NCBI GenBank assembly: GCA_003576535.1
Contig: QXCQ01000141.1
Location: forward strand, 1 to 41,138
Reading direction: 5' to 3'
From: Nakamurella silvestris
GTDB taxonomy: Bacteria > Actinomycetota > Actinomycetes > Mycobacteriales > Nakamurellaceae
DNA length: 41,138 bases
Below the pieces are notes generated by a model. The model worked only from the letters and a program-made list of their open reading frames with translations, did no database searches and had not been told where the DNA came from. The position numbers and the translations under genes were made by a program. Positions 8,010 to 17,991 of the stretch are shown here, in pieces; the first letter of the stretch is position 1, and every line of letters starts with the position of its first letter.

Positions 8010-11000
8010 GAAACCTGAAGAACAGCCAACCCACCACGCTCGGCCGTCTCGGCCGACTCGGACTCGTGGCCGCCATGGCGACCACAGGTCTCTTCGCGAT
8101 CGCGACCGCACCGGCCCAGGCCGCCGTGGCCAAGATCGCCGCACCCCAGGTCTGTACCACCGACCTGGGTGCCGTCACCGTCACCGACGGCCTCCGGGTC
8201 CCGGCCGGTGCACGATGCAACCTCACCGGGACCACCGTCACCGGTGACATCGTCGTCGAGGCCGACGGCTGGCTCACCGCCAGCAAGGCCATCGTCAACG
8301 ACAACGTCATCGCCACCAACGCCCTGGGTGTCTCCTTCAAGGAATCCACCCTGAAGAAGAACGTCACGGCCAACGCCGACGGCACCAACTGGGAGGTCGG
8401 GTACCTGTACCTGATCGACTCCACCGTCAGCGGATCGGTTGCCGTCAACGGCGGAACCTTCAACCGGACCGGCGCGTCCAACGGCGGCGTCGACCTGGAG
8501 CTCTCCGGCACCAAGGTCACCGGCGGCATCACCAGCACCAAGGCCAACTACACCGACCTGTTCAAGGTCACCGTCGGTGGCAGCCTGTCGATCACCGGCA
8601 ACGACTTCGGCGCGTACCTGTGCCAGGTCAACATCGTCGGCAACGCCTCGCTGACCAACAACGGCTACGAGGTCGCGGCCTTCGCCAACACCCCGAACGC
8701 GGCGTGCGGCAATGTCAGCACCGTCGGCGGCCGGCTCGACATCGCCGACAACAAGGCCGATGTCACCGTCGGACTCGTCACCGTGACCGGCAACATCAAC
8801 CTCGGCACGAACACCCCGAAGGTCGTCTTCAACTCGGGCGCCTCCTACTGCGGTGAGATCGTCGGCGAGTACACCGGCAAGGATCCGTTCGTCAACACCT
8901 GTGACAACGGCGCCGAGGCCAAGGACTGGTCGCACTACCAGAAGGTGCTGCTGACCAAGAACACCGGTGAGCCCATCGATCTGGCGATCCTTCCGGACGG
9001 CAAGATCCTGCACACCGCCCGCAACGGCAACATCCGCCTGACCGACCCGGCCCAGGGCACCACCTCGATCATCAACACGATCCCGGTGTACGCCAACTCC
9101 GAGGACGGCCTGCAGACGATCGGGATCGACCCGAACTTCGCCACCAACAAGTGGGTGTACGTCTTCTACGCACCCAAGCTGACCACCCCGAACGGCTCGG
9201 CTCCCACGACCCTGCCGACCGGCGCGGACGAGGCCACCTACTGGAAGCAGTGGGAGGGCGTCAACCGTCTGTCCCGCTTCAAGTGGACCGGCACCGCCCT
9301 CGACCTGACGACCGAGCAGACCGTCATCGAGATCCCCGTCCAGCGTGGCCAGTGCTGCCACGTCGGCGGCGATTTCGGCTTCGACGACAAGGGCAACCTG
9401 TACCTGGGCACCGGCGACAACACGCCGGCTGACGCACCGGGCGCCGGTGGCTACGCGCCGAACAACGACGCCCCCCGGGTCAACCCGGGTATGGACGATC
9501 GTCGCGGCGCGGGCAACACCAACGATCTGCGGGGCAAGATCCTGCGTATCAAGCCCAACGCCACCACCCCCGGCTACACCGTCCCCGAGGGCAACCTCTT
9601 CCCGGCCGGCACCGCCAAGACCAAGCCCGAGATCTTCGTCATGGGCGTCCGGAACCCGTTCCGGATCGACGTCGACGTCGAGACCAACTCCCTCTCCTGG
9701 GGCGACTACGGTCCCGATGCCGGCAACGCCAGTGCCACCCGCGGGCCGATGGGCCTCGTCGAGTGGAACACCACCGGTCTGAACGACCCGCACAACAGCG
9801 GCTGGCCGTACTGTGTCGCCGACAACAAGCCCTACAACGAGTGGAACTTCGCCACCTCGACCCAGGGCCCGTGGTTCGACTGCGCCAACCTGAAGAACAA
9901 CTCGCGTTGGAACACCGGACTCGTCGACATCCCGCCGTCACGCCCGGCAACGCTCTGGTACGGGGACAACCCCGGCCAGCAGCCGCGGGACGAGCTCGTC
10001 AACTTCGGCAGCGGCAACGGACAGGGCCCCATGGGCGGTCCGGTCTACCACTACGACGCCGACAACCCCTCGGGTCTGAAGTTCCCGCCGTACTGGGACC
10101 GCAAGTCCTTCTTCGGTGAGTTCTCCCAGGACTACCTGGCGGCCTTCACCGTCGAGTGGCCGGGCGGACCGGTCTCCACGATCGAGAACTTCCTGCCGAA
10201 CTCGGCGCTGACCGCGCAGAACATGCCGATCCACGACAACCCGATGGACATGGAGTTCGGCCCCGACGGCGCCCTCTACGTCCTCGAGTACGGCGACGGA
10301 TTCTTCACCGAGAACCCCGACGCCGGTCTGTACCAGATCAGCTACACCCAGGGGAACCAGGCGCCCGTCGCCTCGTTCACCGCCACCCCGATCTCCAGCA
10401 GCTCCGCGCCGCTGACGGTCAACTTCAACGCCTCCGCATCCTCGGATCCGGAAGGTGAAGCCCTCACCTACCAGTGGGACTTCGACGGCAACGGGACCTA
10501 CGACGCCACCGGCGTCACGGCCTCGCACACCTACACCACCCTCGGCCAGTTCACCGCACGCCTGAAGGTCACCGACCCGCAGGGCCGCACCGGACTGATC
10601 TCCAAGAAGATCACCGTCGGCAACGTCGCCCCCGAGGTCTTCATCGACCTGCCGGGTGACGGATCCTTCTTCGACTGGGGCAAGGCCGTCCCGTTCAAGG
10701 TCTCCACCAAGGACACCGAGGACGGAACCGACACGGTCTGCTCCAAGGTCACCTGGGAGTTCGGACTCGGCCACGCCGAGCACGCTCACCCGCTGACCAA
10801 CGGAACCGGCTGCACCGGTGCCTGGCCGACCCCGGTCGACGCACCGGAGCACGGCGAGACCGAGAAGATCTACGGCGGCGTCGTCGTCCGGTACACCGAC
10901 AAGGGCAACAACGGCCTTCCGGGTGCCGAGGGCGAAACCCAGATCACCTTGAACCCGAAGCTCCAGCAGGCCGAACACGCCACTGAGCGCAAGGGCGTCT

Positions 11001-14000
11001 CGGTCATCTTCGACGCGGCAGCCAACGGAACCGGGGCCATCACCGGCCTGGGTGCCACCGACTACCTCCGCTACGCACCGGTGAACTTCGCCGGTATCAC
11101 CGGGGTCAAGCTGACCGCCAAGGGCACGGGCAACCTGCAGCTGCGCTTCGGCTCGGCCACGGCCGCCCCGTTCGCCACCATCGCGGTGTCGAGCAACACC
11201 ACGTGGCAGAACGTCAACCACACGTTCGCCAACGTCCCCACCGGCTCGGGCCAGCTGTTCGTCACCTCCAACGACGAGCTCTCCGTCGACGCCCTGACCT
11301 TCCTGGGCAACGGCGTGGACGACGTCATCAACCCGACGATCACCCACACCCTGAACCCGGCAACGGGAACCGGCACGGGTGGCGCGTACACCGGTCCGGT
11401 CGCCCTGACCCTGGACGCGACCGACAACGGCACCATCGCCTCGGTCCAGTACTCCACGAACAACGGGACGTCCTGGATCACCGTCAACCCGACGGCCGGC
11501 AAGTACGTCGTCAACTTCACCACCGGTGGCGTCCGCAACCTGCTCTACCGCGCGACGGACAACGGCGGCAACGTCGGAACGGGTTCGGTCAACTTCACCA
11601 TCGACCTGCCCACCTGCGATCCCAGCGACGAGTTCGACGGCACCTCGTTGAACACCACCTGCCGCTGGACCACGATCGTCGGCAGCAACCCGGCGAACCT
11701 GTCGGTCTCCGGTGGCGAGCTGAAGATCATCACCGAGAACGGTGAGTTCAACAACGCCCGCGTCGACGGCAAGAACCTGATCCTGCAGGACGCCCCTGCC
11801 GGTGACTGGACGATCGAGATGAAGTTCAAGGCCGCCATGACGCAGCAGTACCAGCAGGCGATGCTGATGGCGTACAACAGCAACGACAACTTCATCAAGA
11901 GCGGTGTCGCGACGAACAACCTTCCGTCCGCGGCCACCGTCTTCTACGCGGAGACCGTCGCGGAGACCAATGGCGCCTTCGGCACCGGCGGCAACCGCAA
12001 CTACCCGCTGCCCGCCGGCACCTCCACCGGTGACTGGTACGTGAAGCTGGTCAAGACCGGTAACAACTACGAAGGATTCGTCAGCGTCAACGGCACGACG
12101 TGGAACTCCATGGGCGCACCCGTCACCCATGCCACGCCGATGACGAAGATCGGTCTGCACATCCTCGGACCGGTACAGGTCACCCCTGTCACGGTTCCGG
12201 TCGACTACTTCCGGGTCACCACGACCGGCGCACCGGCCGATGTCACCGCACCGACCACCAGCGGCACCGTCTCGGCGGCCAACCCGGCCATCGTGACCCT
12301 GACCGCCACCGACGCCGAGTCCGGCGTCAAGGAGATCAAGTACCGCCTCGGCACCACCGGCGCCTACCTGACCTACACCGCTCCGGTGTCGGTCCCGAAG
12401 ACGTCCGCGGCGCAGACCCTCGAGTACTACGCGGTCGACAACGCCGGCAACCAGGCGGCGAACAAGACCCTGACCATCCCGGCGGCGGACTCGTCCTGCC
12501 TGCCGGCTGATCGTGGTCCGAACGACCAGTTCAACGCTGCTGCGCTGGACACCTGCCGCTGGACGTTGATCAACGGCAACGCCGCGACCGGTTCGATCGT
12601 CAACGGCGCCTGGACCGTGCAGACGGCCAACGCCGATATCTACCAGACGTCCAACGGCGTGATCCCGAACATCATCACCACGACCCAGCCCGCTGGGACG
12701 AGTTGGGTCATCGAGACCAAGGTGAAGATCGATACCGCACTGATGTACCAGCAGGGCGGCATCATCGTGATGAAGGACGTGGACAACTTCGTCCGCCTGT
12801 CCGCCCAGGCACGGGCGAACAACGGCTCGGTGTACATCGATCTGGGATCGGAGCTGGCCGCGGTCAACGCCGGAAACTCCCGGACCCTGGAACTGCCGCA
12901 GACCGCCGATGACACCTACTGGCTGCGGTTGACCCGTACCGGGAACGTGTACTCGGGCAGCTACTCGCTCAACGGCACGACCTGGGTGAACCTGCCCACG
13001 GCGTGGACGAACGCCTCGGTCGCCACTGCCGAGGTCGGCCTGTACGCGTTGGGCGCCAATGCCGCGACGCAGACCACCGCCTCGTTCGACTACATCGTCC
13101 AGCGCGCCTCGGCCGCTCCGACGACGTCGGCGGCGGTGACCCCGGCCGCCCCGACCGGCACCAATGGTTGGTACACCGGTCCGGTCACCGTGGCCGTCAC
13201 CGCCACCGGGCAGCTCCCGGGCGCGGTGACCACCGAGGTCCAGATCGACGGTGGGGCCTGGACGGCCTACACCGCCCCCGTCGTGGTCTCTGCCGATGGC
13301 AACCACACGGTCGGGTACCGGTCCACCCAGGACGGACAGACCGCCGCGGTGAAGACCGTGACGTTCAAGATCGACACCGCCAAGCCGACCGTGACGGGAA
13401 CGGCAGCGCCGGTTCCGCCGACGGCCGGTTGGAACACGAGCAACGTCACGGTGACCGCTGCGGCCACCGATGCACTCGACACCGCTCCGTCGATCCAGTC
13501 CTCGGTCAACGGCGGACCGTGGGTGGCCTACACCGCCCCGGTCGTCCTGTCCACCGACGGCACCCATGAAGTGAAGCTGCGGGCAACCGACGCGGCCGGC
13601 AACGTCTCCGACGTCGTCACCAAGCTGGTCAAGATCGATCGGGTCGCCCCGATCACCGCACCGCTGATCACCGGTCTGGACGAGGGCAGCAACGAAGTGA
13701 CCATCACCCTGGTCGCCTCCGATGCCGCCTCCGGCGTGACCTCCAGCGAGTACAAGGTCGGCAACGGTCCGTGGGTTCCTTACGAGGACACCTTCCAGAT
13801 CCACCGCCCGGCCACGGCCACCCAGTTCTCGTTCCGGTCCACCGACGTGGCCGGCAACGTCGAGCAGGTTCGCACCGTGTCCATCCCGGGCACCGCCACC
13901 GCGGAGCCCAAGGCCTCCACGACCGCGTTGACCGTCACCACCCCCCAGGTGGTCATCGGCAGCAAGGTCACCGTGAAGGCCACGGTCACCTCGACCGGGA

Positions 14001-14731
14001 ACCTGACCGGCGGATTCGTCGCCATCCACGACGGGGAAACCCTCGTCGGCGGCGGCACCCTCGCCGGCGGCACGGCCACCATCGCGGTGTCCGGCCTCGG
14101 AGCTGGTACCCACCAGCTGACCGCCACGTTCGTGGGATCCTCCACGGTCGCGGCATCCACCTCGGCCACGGCGACCGTGACGGTGAACTTCGCCGACTAC
14201 GCCCCCGGTTCGTCCTTCTACACCGAGGTGCTGTGGCTGGCCTCGCAGGGCATCACCACCGGAACCCCGCAGGGACAGTTCCAGCCCACCCTGGCCATCA
14301 CCCGTCAGGCCATGGCCGCGATGCTGTTCCGGGCCTCCAACCCGGGCGCTGAACTGCCCACCTGCACGGTCAAGCCCTTCACCGACGTCCCCCTGGACAA
14401 CCCGTTCTGCGGGGCGATCAAGTGGATGAAGGACAAGGGCATCTCCACCGGCAACACCGACGGGACCTTCTCCCCCGGAGCATCGGTACAACGGCAGGCC
14501 ACCGCGGCGTTCCTCTACCGCTGGACCCACCCGAACACCGCACTGCCGGTCTGCACCACCAAGCCGTTCACCGACGTACCGGTGGACAACGAATTCTGCG
14601 GCGCCATCAAGTGGCTCGTGGAATCCAACATCGCCAAGGGCTGGGACGACGGAACCTTCCGCCGCGCCGCCTCCGTGGAACGTCAGGCCTTCGCCGCGTT
14701 CCTCTACCGGATCGCCCACCCCGCCGTCTGA
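8006..14731 (+). CDS. Giant S-layer-anchored multidomain protein with glucose/sorbosone dehydrogenase domain
   Basis: 2241 residues. In order: Sec signal peptide (cleavage after AQA, about 38-41); a repetitive TVTG/VGG-type segment, 45-300, that looks like a beta-helix or bactofilin-like fold; a GSDH beta-propeller, about 306-782, with CCHVGGDFGFD, GTGDN, NTNDLRGKILRI and GVRNPFRI blocks; a PKD domain, 785-871; a linking beta domain; a CBM6-like module, 982-1101; an OmpL47-type beta repeat, 1109-1201; a lectin-like (DUF1349/LamG-type) domain, 1205-1405; another OmpL47-type repeat; a second lectin-like domain, 1498-1700; three more OmpL47/Ig-type repeats to about 1961; an Ig-like domain, 1968-2061; and three SLH domains, 2061-2241. 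The GSDH subfamily is the one normally fused to ThuA; no ThuA is seen. The protein is probably held in the cell wall by SLH and oxidises or binds sugar polymers (inference). Confidence 0.85.
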   Translation: MRNLKNSQPTTLGRLGRLGLVAAMATTGLFAIATAPAQAAVAKIAAPQVCTTDLGAVTVTDGLRVPAGARCNLTGTTVTGDIVVEADGWLTASKAIVNDNVIATNALGVSFKESTLKKNVTANADGTNWEVGYLYLIDSTVSGSVAVNGGTFNRTGASNGGVDLELSGTKVTGGITSTKANYTDLFKVTVGGSLSITGNDFGAYLCQVNIVGNASLTNNGYEVAAFANTPNAACGNVSTVGGRLDIADNKADVTVGLVTVTGNINLGTNTPKVVFNSGASYCGEIVGEYTGKDPFVNTCDNGAEAKDWSHYQKVLLTKNTGEPIDLAILPDGKILHTARNGNIRLTDPAQGTTSIINTIPVYANSEDGLQTIGIDPNFATNKWVYVFYAPKLTTPNGSAPTTLPTGADEATYWKQWEGVNRLSRFKWTGTALDLTTEQTVIEIPVQRGQCCHVGGDFGFDDKGNLYLGTGDNTPADAPGAGGYAPNNDAPRVNPGMDDRRGAGNTNDLRGKILRIKPNATTPGYTVPEGNLFPAGTAKTKPEIFVMGVRNPFRIDVDVETNSLSWGDYGPDAGNASATRGPMGLVEWNTTGLNDPHNSGWPYCVADNKPYNEWNFATSTQGPWFDCANLKNNSRWNTGLVDIPPSRPATLWYGDNPGQQPRDELVNFGSGNGQGPMGGPVYHYDADNPSGLKFPPYWDRKSFFGEFSQDYLAAFTVEWPGGPVSTIENFLPNSALTAQNMPIHDNPMDMEFGPDGALYVLEYGDGFFTENPDAGLYQISYTQGNQAPVASFTATPISSSSAPLTVNFNASASSDPEGEALTYQWDFDGNGTYDATGVTASHTYTTLGQFTARLKVTDPQGRTGLISKKITVGNVAPEVFIDLPGDGSFFDWGKAVPFKVSTKDTEDGTDTVCSKVTWEFGLGHAEHAHPLTNGTGCTGAWPTPVDAPEHGETEKIYGGVVVRYTDKGNNGLPGAEGETQITLNPKLQQAEHATERKGVSVIFDAAANGTGAITGLGATDYLRYAPVNFAGITGVKLTAKGTGNLQLRFGSATAAPFATIAVSSNTTWQNVNHTFANVPTGSGQLFVTSNDELSVDALTFLGNGVDDVINPTITHTLNPATGTGTGGAYTGPVALTLDATDNGTIASVQYSTNNGTSWITVNPTAGKYVVNFTTGGVRNLLYRATDNGGNVGTGSVNFTIDLPTCDPSDEFDGTSLNTTCRWTTIVGSNPANLSVSGGELKIITENGEFNNARVDGKNLILQDAPAGDWTIEMKFKAAMTQQYQQAMLMAYNSNDNFIKSGVATNNLPSAATVFYAETVAETNGAFGTGGNRNYPLPAGTSTGDWYVKLVKTGNNYEGFVSVNGTTWNSMGAPVTHATPMTKIGLHILGPVQVTPVTVPVDYFRVTTTGAPADVTAPTTSGTVSAANPAIVTLTATDAESGVKEIKYRLGTTGAYLTYTAPVSVPKTSAAQTLEYYAVDNAGNQAANKTLTIPAADSSCLPADRGPNDQFNAAALDTCRWTLINGNAATGSIVNGAWTVQTANADIYQTSNGVIPNIITTTQPAGTSWVIETKVKIDTALMYQQGGIIVMKDVDNFVRLSAQARANNGSVYIDLGSELAAVNAGNSRTLELPQTADDTYWLRLTRTGNVYSGSYSLNGTTWVNLPTAWTNASVATAEVGLYALGANAATQTTASFDYIVQRASAAPTTSAAVTPAAPTGTNGWYTGPVTVAVTATGQLPGAVTTEVQIDGGAWTAYTAPVVVSADGNHTVGYRSTQDGQTAAVKTVTFKIDTAKPTVTGTAAPVPPTAGWNTSNVTVTAAATDALDTAPSIQSSVNGGPWVAYTAPVVLSTDGTHEVKLRATDAAGNVSDVVTKLVKIDRVAPITAPLITGLDEGSNEVTITLVASDAASGVTSSEYKVGNGPWVPYEDTFQIHRPATATQFSFRSTDVAGNVEQVRTVSIPGTATAEPKASTTALTVTTPQVVIGSKVTVKATVTSTGNLTGGFVAIHDGETLVGGGTLAGGTATIAVSGLGAGTHQLTATFVGSSTVAASTSATATVTVNFADYAPGSSFYTEVLWLASQGITTGTPQGQFQPTLAITRQAMAAMLFRASNPGAELPTCTVKPFTDVPLDNPFCGAIKWMKDKGISTGNTDGTFSPGASVQRQATAAFLYRWTHPNTALPVCTTKPFTDVPVDNEFCGAIKWLVESNIAKGWDDGTFRRAASVERQAFAAFLYRIAHPAV

Positions 14732-14766
14732 TCCAGACGATGAGGTAGCAGTCCAGTAAGGCACCC

Positions 14767-14815
14767 GGGCCGGGGCCTTGCGGTGGTCACCACGACCACC
14801 GCAAGGCCCCGGCCC
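14767..14815 (+). terminator. Strong intrinsic terminator of the surface-protein operon
   Basis: Two 22-nt arms (14767-14788 and 14794-14815) are perfectly complementary around a five-base loop (ACCAC), followed by TTCTTGTT. It begins 36 bp past the stop of the 2241-residue gene. Read on the plus strand it has the stem and pyrimidine-rich tail of a Rho-independent terminator. Confidence 0.9.
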
Positions 14816-14887
14816 TTCTTGTTCCTGATCCCCGTTCTCTTTCTGTTCCCGTTCCCGTACCTGATCCCGTTCCCGGACCATCCACCG
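14816..14887 (+). repeat. Pyrimidine-rich GTTCCC/CCTGATCCC repeat tract
   Basis: Between the terminator and the family-C palindrome the plus strand is built from short imperfect repeats: GTTCC or GTTCCC occurs at least five times and CCTGATCCC twice (from about 14827 and 14860). Purines are scarce. It could be a slippage-generated tract or part of the termination region. No coding potential is seen. Confidence 0.5.
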
Positions 14888-14955
14888 TTCCCGCGCACGT
14901 TGTTGCTCCTCGCGCACGGAACATCGCGCGCGAGGACGAAGAACGTGCGCGAGAA
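14888..14955. repeat. Family-C 68-bp palindrome, copy 1 (terminator-like)
   Basis: The ends pair as CGCGCACGTT / AACGTGCGCG and the centre as CTCGCGC / GCGCGAG. The element is 63/68 identical to the reverse complement of the copy at 40996-41063, counted by eye. It lies 9 bp past the stop of the ion-channel gene on the minus strand. Confidence 0.8.
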
Positions 14956-14963
14956 CGACGGTG

Positions 14964-15677
14964 TTACAAAGCTTTTCGGTCCTTGAGCAACCGGGTCAGC
15001 TCCTCCACCTGGCCGGCCAGCTCCGAGACCTCCCGCCGGGTCGCCACCTGCGCGGCCTCGTCCTGCTCGGCCACCCGTTGGACCAACCAGGACGCCAGCG
15101 TCGCGGTGACCATGCCGAGCAGCGCGATCCCGGACAGCATCAGCCCCACTGCGATGAACCGGCCCGTCACGGTCACCGGGTAGACGTCCCCGTATCCCAC
15201 CGTGGTGACCGTCGCCGACGCCCACCACAGCGCGTCGCCGTAGGAGGTGATGTGGGTGTCGATCGCGTGCCGCTCCGCATCCAGCATGGCCAGCCCGGAC
15301 AGCAGGATGAGGGCGAACGTCGAGCCGACGATGTAGACGGCCACCCGCCCACGCAGGTTGGTGCCGGCCACCCGTTGGAACACCGTCAGCAGAGCCACCA
15401 ACCGCAACAGACGCAGCGGACGCAGGATCGGCAACAGCACGATCGCCAGGTCCAGCAGGTGACGCAGGAACCAGCGTCCGCGCTGACGGGCGAGACACAA
15501 CCCGATGACGTAGTCGATCCCGAATACGCCCCAGGTGATCCACATGACCACCTGGGTCACCGTGTAGGCCGAGCCGGAGAGATCCCCGAGTACCTGCCAG
15601 GCGTAGGCGACGAGGAAGATCAAGGCAGCGATCGTCAAGGGCCCGTCGGAGAACTTCTCCCATTTGGCGGAATTCAT
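14964..15677 (-). CDS. Voltage-gated-type potassium channel
   Basis: 237 residues. Four hydrophobic segments form a small voltage-sensor-like region, including an S4-like RPLRLLRLVALL with spaced arginines near residue 88. The pore loop carries the K+ selectivity filter TVGYGD near 158-163, followed by a pore-lining helix. The C-terminus (about 198-237) is a charged predicted coiled coil, which could help tetramerisation. It likely conducts K+ across the cytoplasmic membrane to set membrane potential. The ATG at 15677 has only a weak upstream GGGA. It is divergent from the diguanylate cyclase and ends convergently with the surface-protein gene, with a terminator and a family-C palindrome between. 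Confidence 0.85.
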   Translation of the reverse strand: MNSAKWEKFSDGPLTIAALIFLVAYAWQVLGDLSGSAYTVTQVVMWITWGVFGIDYVIGLCLARQRGRWFLRHLLDLAIVLLPILRPLRLLRLVALLTVFQRVAGTNLRGRVAVYIVGSTFALILLSGLAMLDAERHAIDTHITSYGDALWWASATVTTVGYGDVYPVTVTGRFIAVGLMLSGIALLGMVTATLASWLVQRVAEQDEAAQVATRREVSELAGQVEELTRLLKDRKAL

Positions 15678-16012
15678 GACGACGATCCCATCAGACCGCT
15701 GTCCGGACCTGCGGTGGGCTCGCCCTACCCGTCACCGGCGAATGAGGTGGCTCCTCGTGCACAGGTCACAGCGCGTGCGGGAACGGGGAATGAACGGAAG
15801 GACGGGAGAACGGAAGAACGGCGCTCACCGGAGGTACGGAGGACATCCACTCGGATCTACGCCACACCGATCGCCTGAAGGGGTGGTGGGAGAACAGGCA
15901 GATAACCCTTCGGTGACGAATTGCAGGCGAAAACACCCATCCGGTACGTTTCCGGGAAGATCATCTTGTGGGCCAGCTCACACGGGATGCAGCAGTGGGA
16001 CGGTGATGTTTC
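15678..16012. promoter_or_regulatory. 335-bp divergent promoter region; candidate -35/-10 at 15921-15950
   Basis: This gap separates the channel (minus) from the diguanylate cyclase (plus). TTGCAG at 15921-15926 and TACGTT at 15945-15950, 18 bp apart, fit a housekeeping actinobacterial promoter reading towards the cyclase, giving a leader of about 55 nt. Short GAACGGAAG-type repeats lie around 15780-15820. No gene or RNA is recognised. Confidence 0.3.
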
Positions 16013-17965
16013 ATGAACCAGACTTCGGCGATGGTCAGGACCGGAGCAACGATCGTCCAGATGCTCGCGGCAGGGATGACGCTGTGTTACCTCGCGCTGT
16101 TGACGGTTCAGTACCTGCTCGCCCCTGAACGACCGGATCCGCTGAGCCTGACCATCGCCCTCGCCTCGGTGGTGATCAACTTCGGCATCTGGCAGCTGTA
16201 CCGCCGGGGCTACTCGGGATCGTCCACCGGCCCCGCCCTTGTGGTGGCGTTGACCCCCGCTGTCCAGACCCTGGTCGTGCTGTCGAACACCGGCGACATC
16301 CACGCGACGACGCCGTTGATGTTGATCCTGATGGGCGGCTCCGCCGTGCTGCCCACGATCCGGTCGATGGCCCTGTTCACCGCCCTCATCTGGGTTCCCT
16401 GGGCGCTGATGTTCGGCCTCGGTCACCTGAGTCCGACCGAGGAGACCGATCAGTACCTCTTCTACCTCTGCCTGGCGACGGTGATGGCGGCGTTCCTCTT
16501 CGCCGTCCGGTACAGCACCAGTCACGCGCTGGAACGCGCGCGGTCGCAGGCCAGCGCCCAGTACGTCGATCTGGAACGCACCCAGGCCTCGCTGAAGGAG
16601 AGCGAACGTCGCTTCCGGGAGATGTTCACGGCCAGTCCGGTCGGGGTCGCACTTGCCGACGAGAACGGCCTGTTCTCCGAGGTGAACGATGCCTGGTGCG
16701 AGTTGCTCGGACGCACACCGGAGGAACTGCTCGGCCATTCCTCCCGCGAATTCACCCACCCGGACGACCTGCCTCAACATGCCGGTATGCGGCAGACCAT
16801 GGACGAGGCGGTCAAGACCGACGGGATCGTCCGGGTGGAGAAGCGCTGGATCCGACCGAACGGCGAGATCCGCTGGGGCTGGCTGTCCATCGCGGCGGTC
16901 CACGGCCCGGACGGTCAACGTTGGACCCTCGCCCACGCCCAGGACGTCACCGAACGCAAGGCCGTCGAAGCGGATCTGCAGCGCTCGCGGGCGACCTTGG
17001 CCGGTATCGCCCGGATGGCGCGATCGGTCCAGTCCGGGGAGGACCCCCGACCGGTGCTGCTGGAGGAACTGCGCAGGTTGAGCGGAGCGGGCGCGGTGGC
17101 CGTGCTCGAGGACAGCGGGGCGGGTCTGCTCGAGGTCACGGGTGCGATCGGCACCGATGCCGTGGGGTCCTTGCTCACCCTCGGCGAGAACACCGTCGCC
17201 AGCAAGGCCTGGGAGAGCGGCAAACGGGAGCTCCTGATCGGGCGTCACCCGCAGGCGCGGCGCGGGACGGACCGCCGGTCCTCCGTCACCCCCAACGCCA
17301 TGGAGGTCCTGATCCCGCCCTGGGCCGCGGCCTCCCTGTGGCAGCCGGTGCTGGAACAGGGGCAGGTCATCGCCCTGCTCGTCATCGCCTGGGATGATCC
17401 GATCGCCGAGCCGGCCGATCCGGAGCTGCGGGCGGTGCAGGCCCTGGCCGCCGAAGCGGCGGCGGCCTTCACCGCGGCCCGGCTCCGCGATGAACTGCGG
17501 TCCCTCGCCGACACGGACCCGTTGACGGGGGTCGCCAACCGCCGTGGCTGGCACACCCAGGTCCGGGAGCTGACGACCAGCGCCCGCGGCAACGGCCAAC
17601 CGCTCACGCTGGCCGTGGTCGACCTGGACCATTTCAAGAAGTACAACGACACCTACGGCCACCATCGGGGGGATGTGCTCCTGCGCGAGTTCGCCGCCCG
17701 GGCGAATGCGATGCTGCGCTCCGGGGATGTCATCGCCCGCTGGGGCGGCGAGGAGTTCGCGGTGGCCCTGCCCGGGTGCGGCGGGCCGGAGGCGGCCCAC
17801 ATCCTCGAACGACTGCGCGGGGCGATGCCCGGCGACCAGACCTGCTCGATCGGCTATGCCGTCCTGTTGCCGGACGAATCCCCCACCGATTGCCTCGTCC
17901 GCGCCGACAATGCCCTGTACGAGGCCAAACACCGTGGTCGGAATCAAGTGGTGGTGGCCCCGTAG
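16013..17965 (+). CDS. Membrane-bound PAS-GAF diguanylate cyclase (GGDEF)
   Basis: 650 residues. Five or six transmembrane helices fill about 12-168, then a short coiled stretch, a PAS domain at about 198-316 ending in a VTERKA motif, a GAF-like domain at about 326-496 and a GGDEF domain at 499-650. The active loop is GGEEF at 578-582, an active variant, so it should make c-di-GMP from two GTP. The inhibitory site RSGD at 569-572 is exactly five residues before the loop, so product feedback is expected. DPLTGVANRRGW and DLDHFKKYND are intact. There is no EAL domain. The ATG at 16013 is preceded by GGTGA. A family-B palindrome follows 26 bp past the stop. Confidence 0.93.
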   Translation: MNQTSAMVRTGATIVQMLAAGMTLCYLALLTVQYLLAPERPDPLSLTIALASVVINFGIWQLYRRGYSGSSTGPALVVALTPAVQTLVVLSNTGDIHATTPLMLILMGGSAVLPTIRSMALFTALIWVPWALMFGLGHLSPTEETDQYLFYLCLATVMAAFLFAVRYSTSHALERARSQASAQYVDLERTQASLKESERRFREMFTASPVGVALADENGLFSEVNDAWCELLGRTPEELLGHSSREFTHPDDLPQHAGMRQTMDEAVKTDGIVRVEKRWIRPNGEIRWGWLSIAAVHGPDGQRWTLAHAQDVTERKAVEADLQRSRATLAGIARMARSVQSGEDPRPVLLEELRRLSGAGAVAVLEDSGAGLLEVTGAIGTDAVGSLLTLGENTVASKAWESGKRELLIGRHPQARRGTDRRSSVTPNAMEVLIPPWAAASLWQPVLEQGQVIALLVIAWDDPIAEPADPELRAVQALAAEAAAAFTAARLRDELRSLADTDPLTGVANRRGWHTQVRELTTSARGNGQPLTLAVVDLDHFKKYNDTYGHHRGDVLLREFAARANAMLRSGDVIARWGGEEFAVALPGCGGPEAAHILERLRGAMPGDQTCSIGYAVLLPDESPTDCLVRADNALYEAKHRGRNQVVVAP

Positions 17966-17991
17966 GTCCGATGTTCCGCCCCGGGCTCGGC

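Noticed and set aside
9938-14917. 1659-codon open frame on the minus strand opposite the surface-protein gene
   Set aside because: Gly/Val/Arg/Asp-rich translation with no domain, running antisense to a recognised multidomain protein; a high-GC artefact. Similar frames at 7979-9793, 15857-18043, 21362-23128, 25047-27014 and 30027-32243 were dropped for the same reason.
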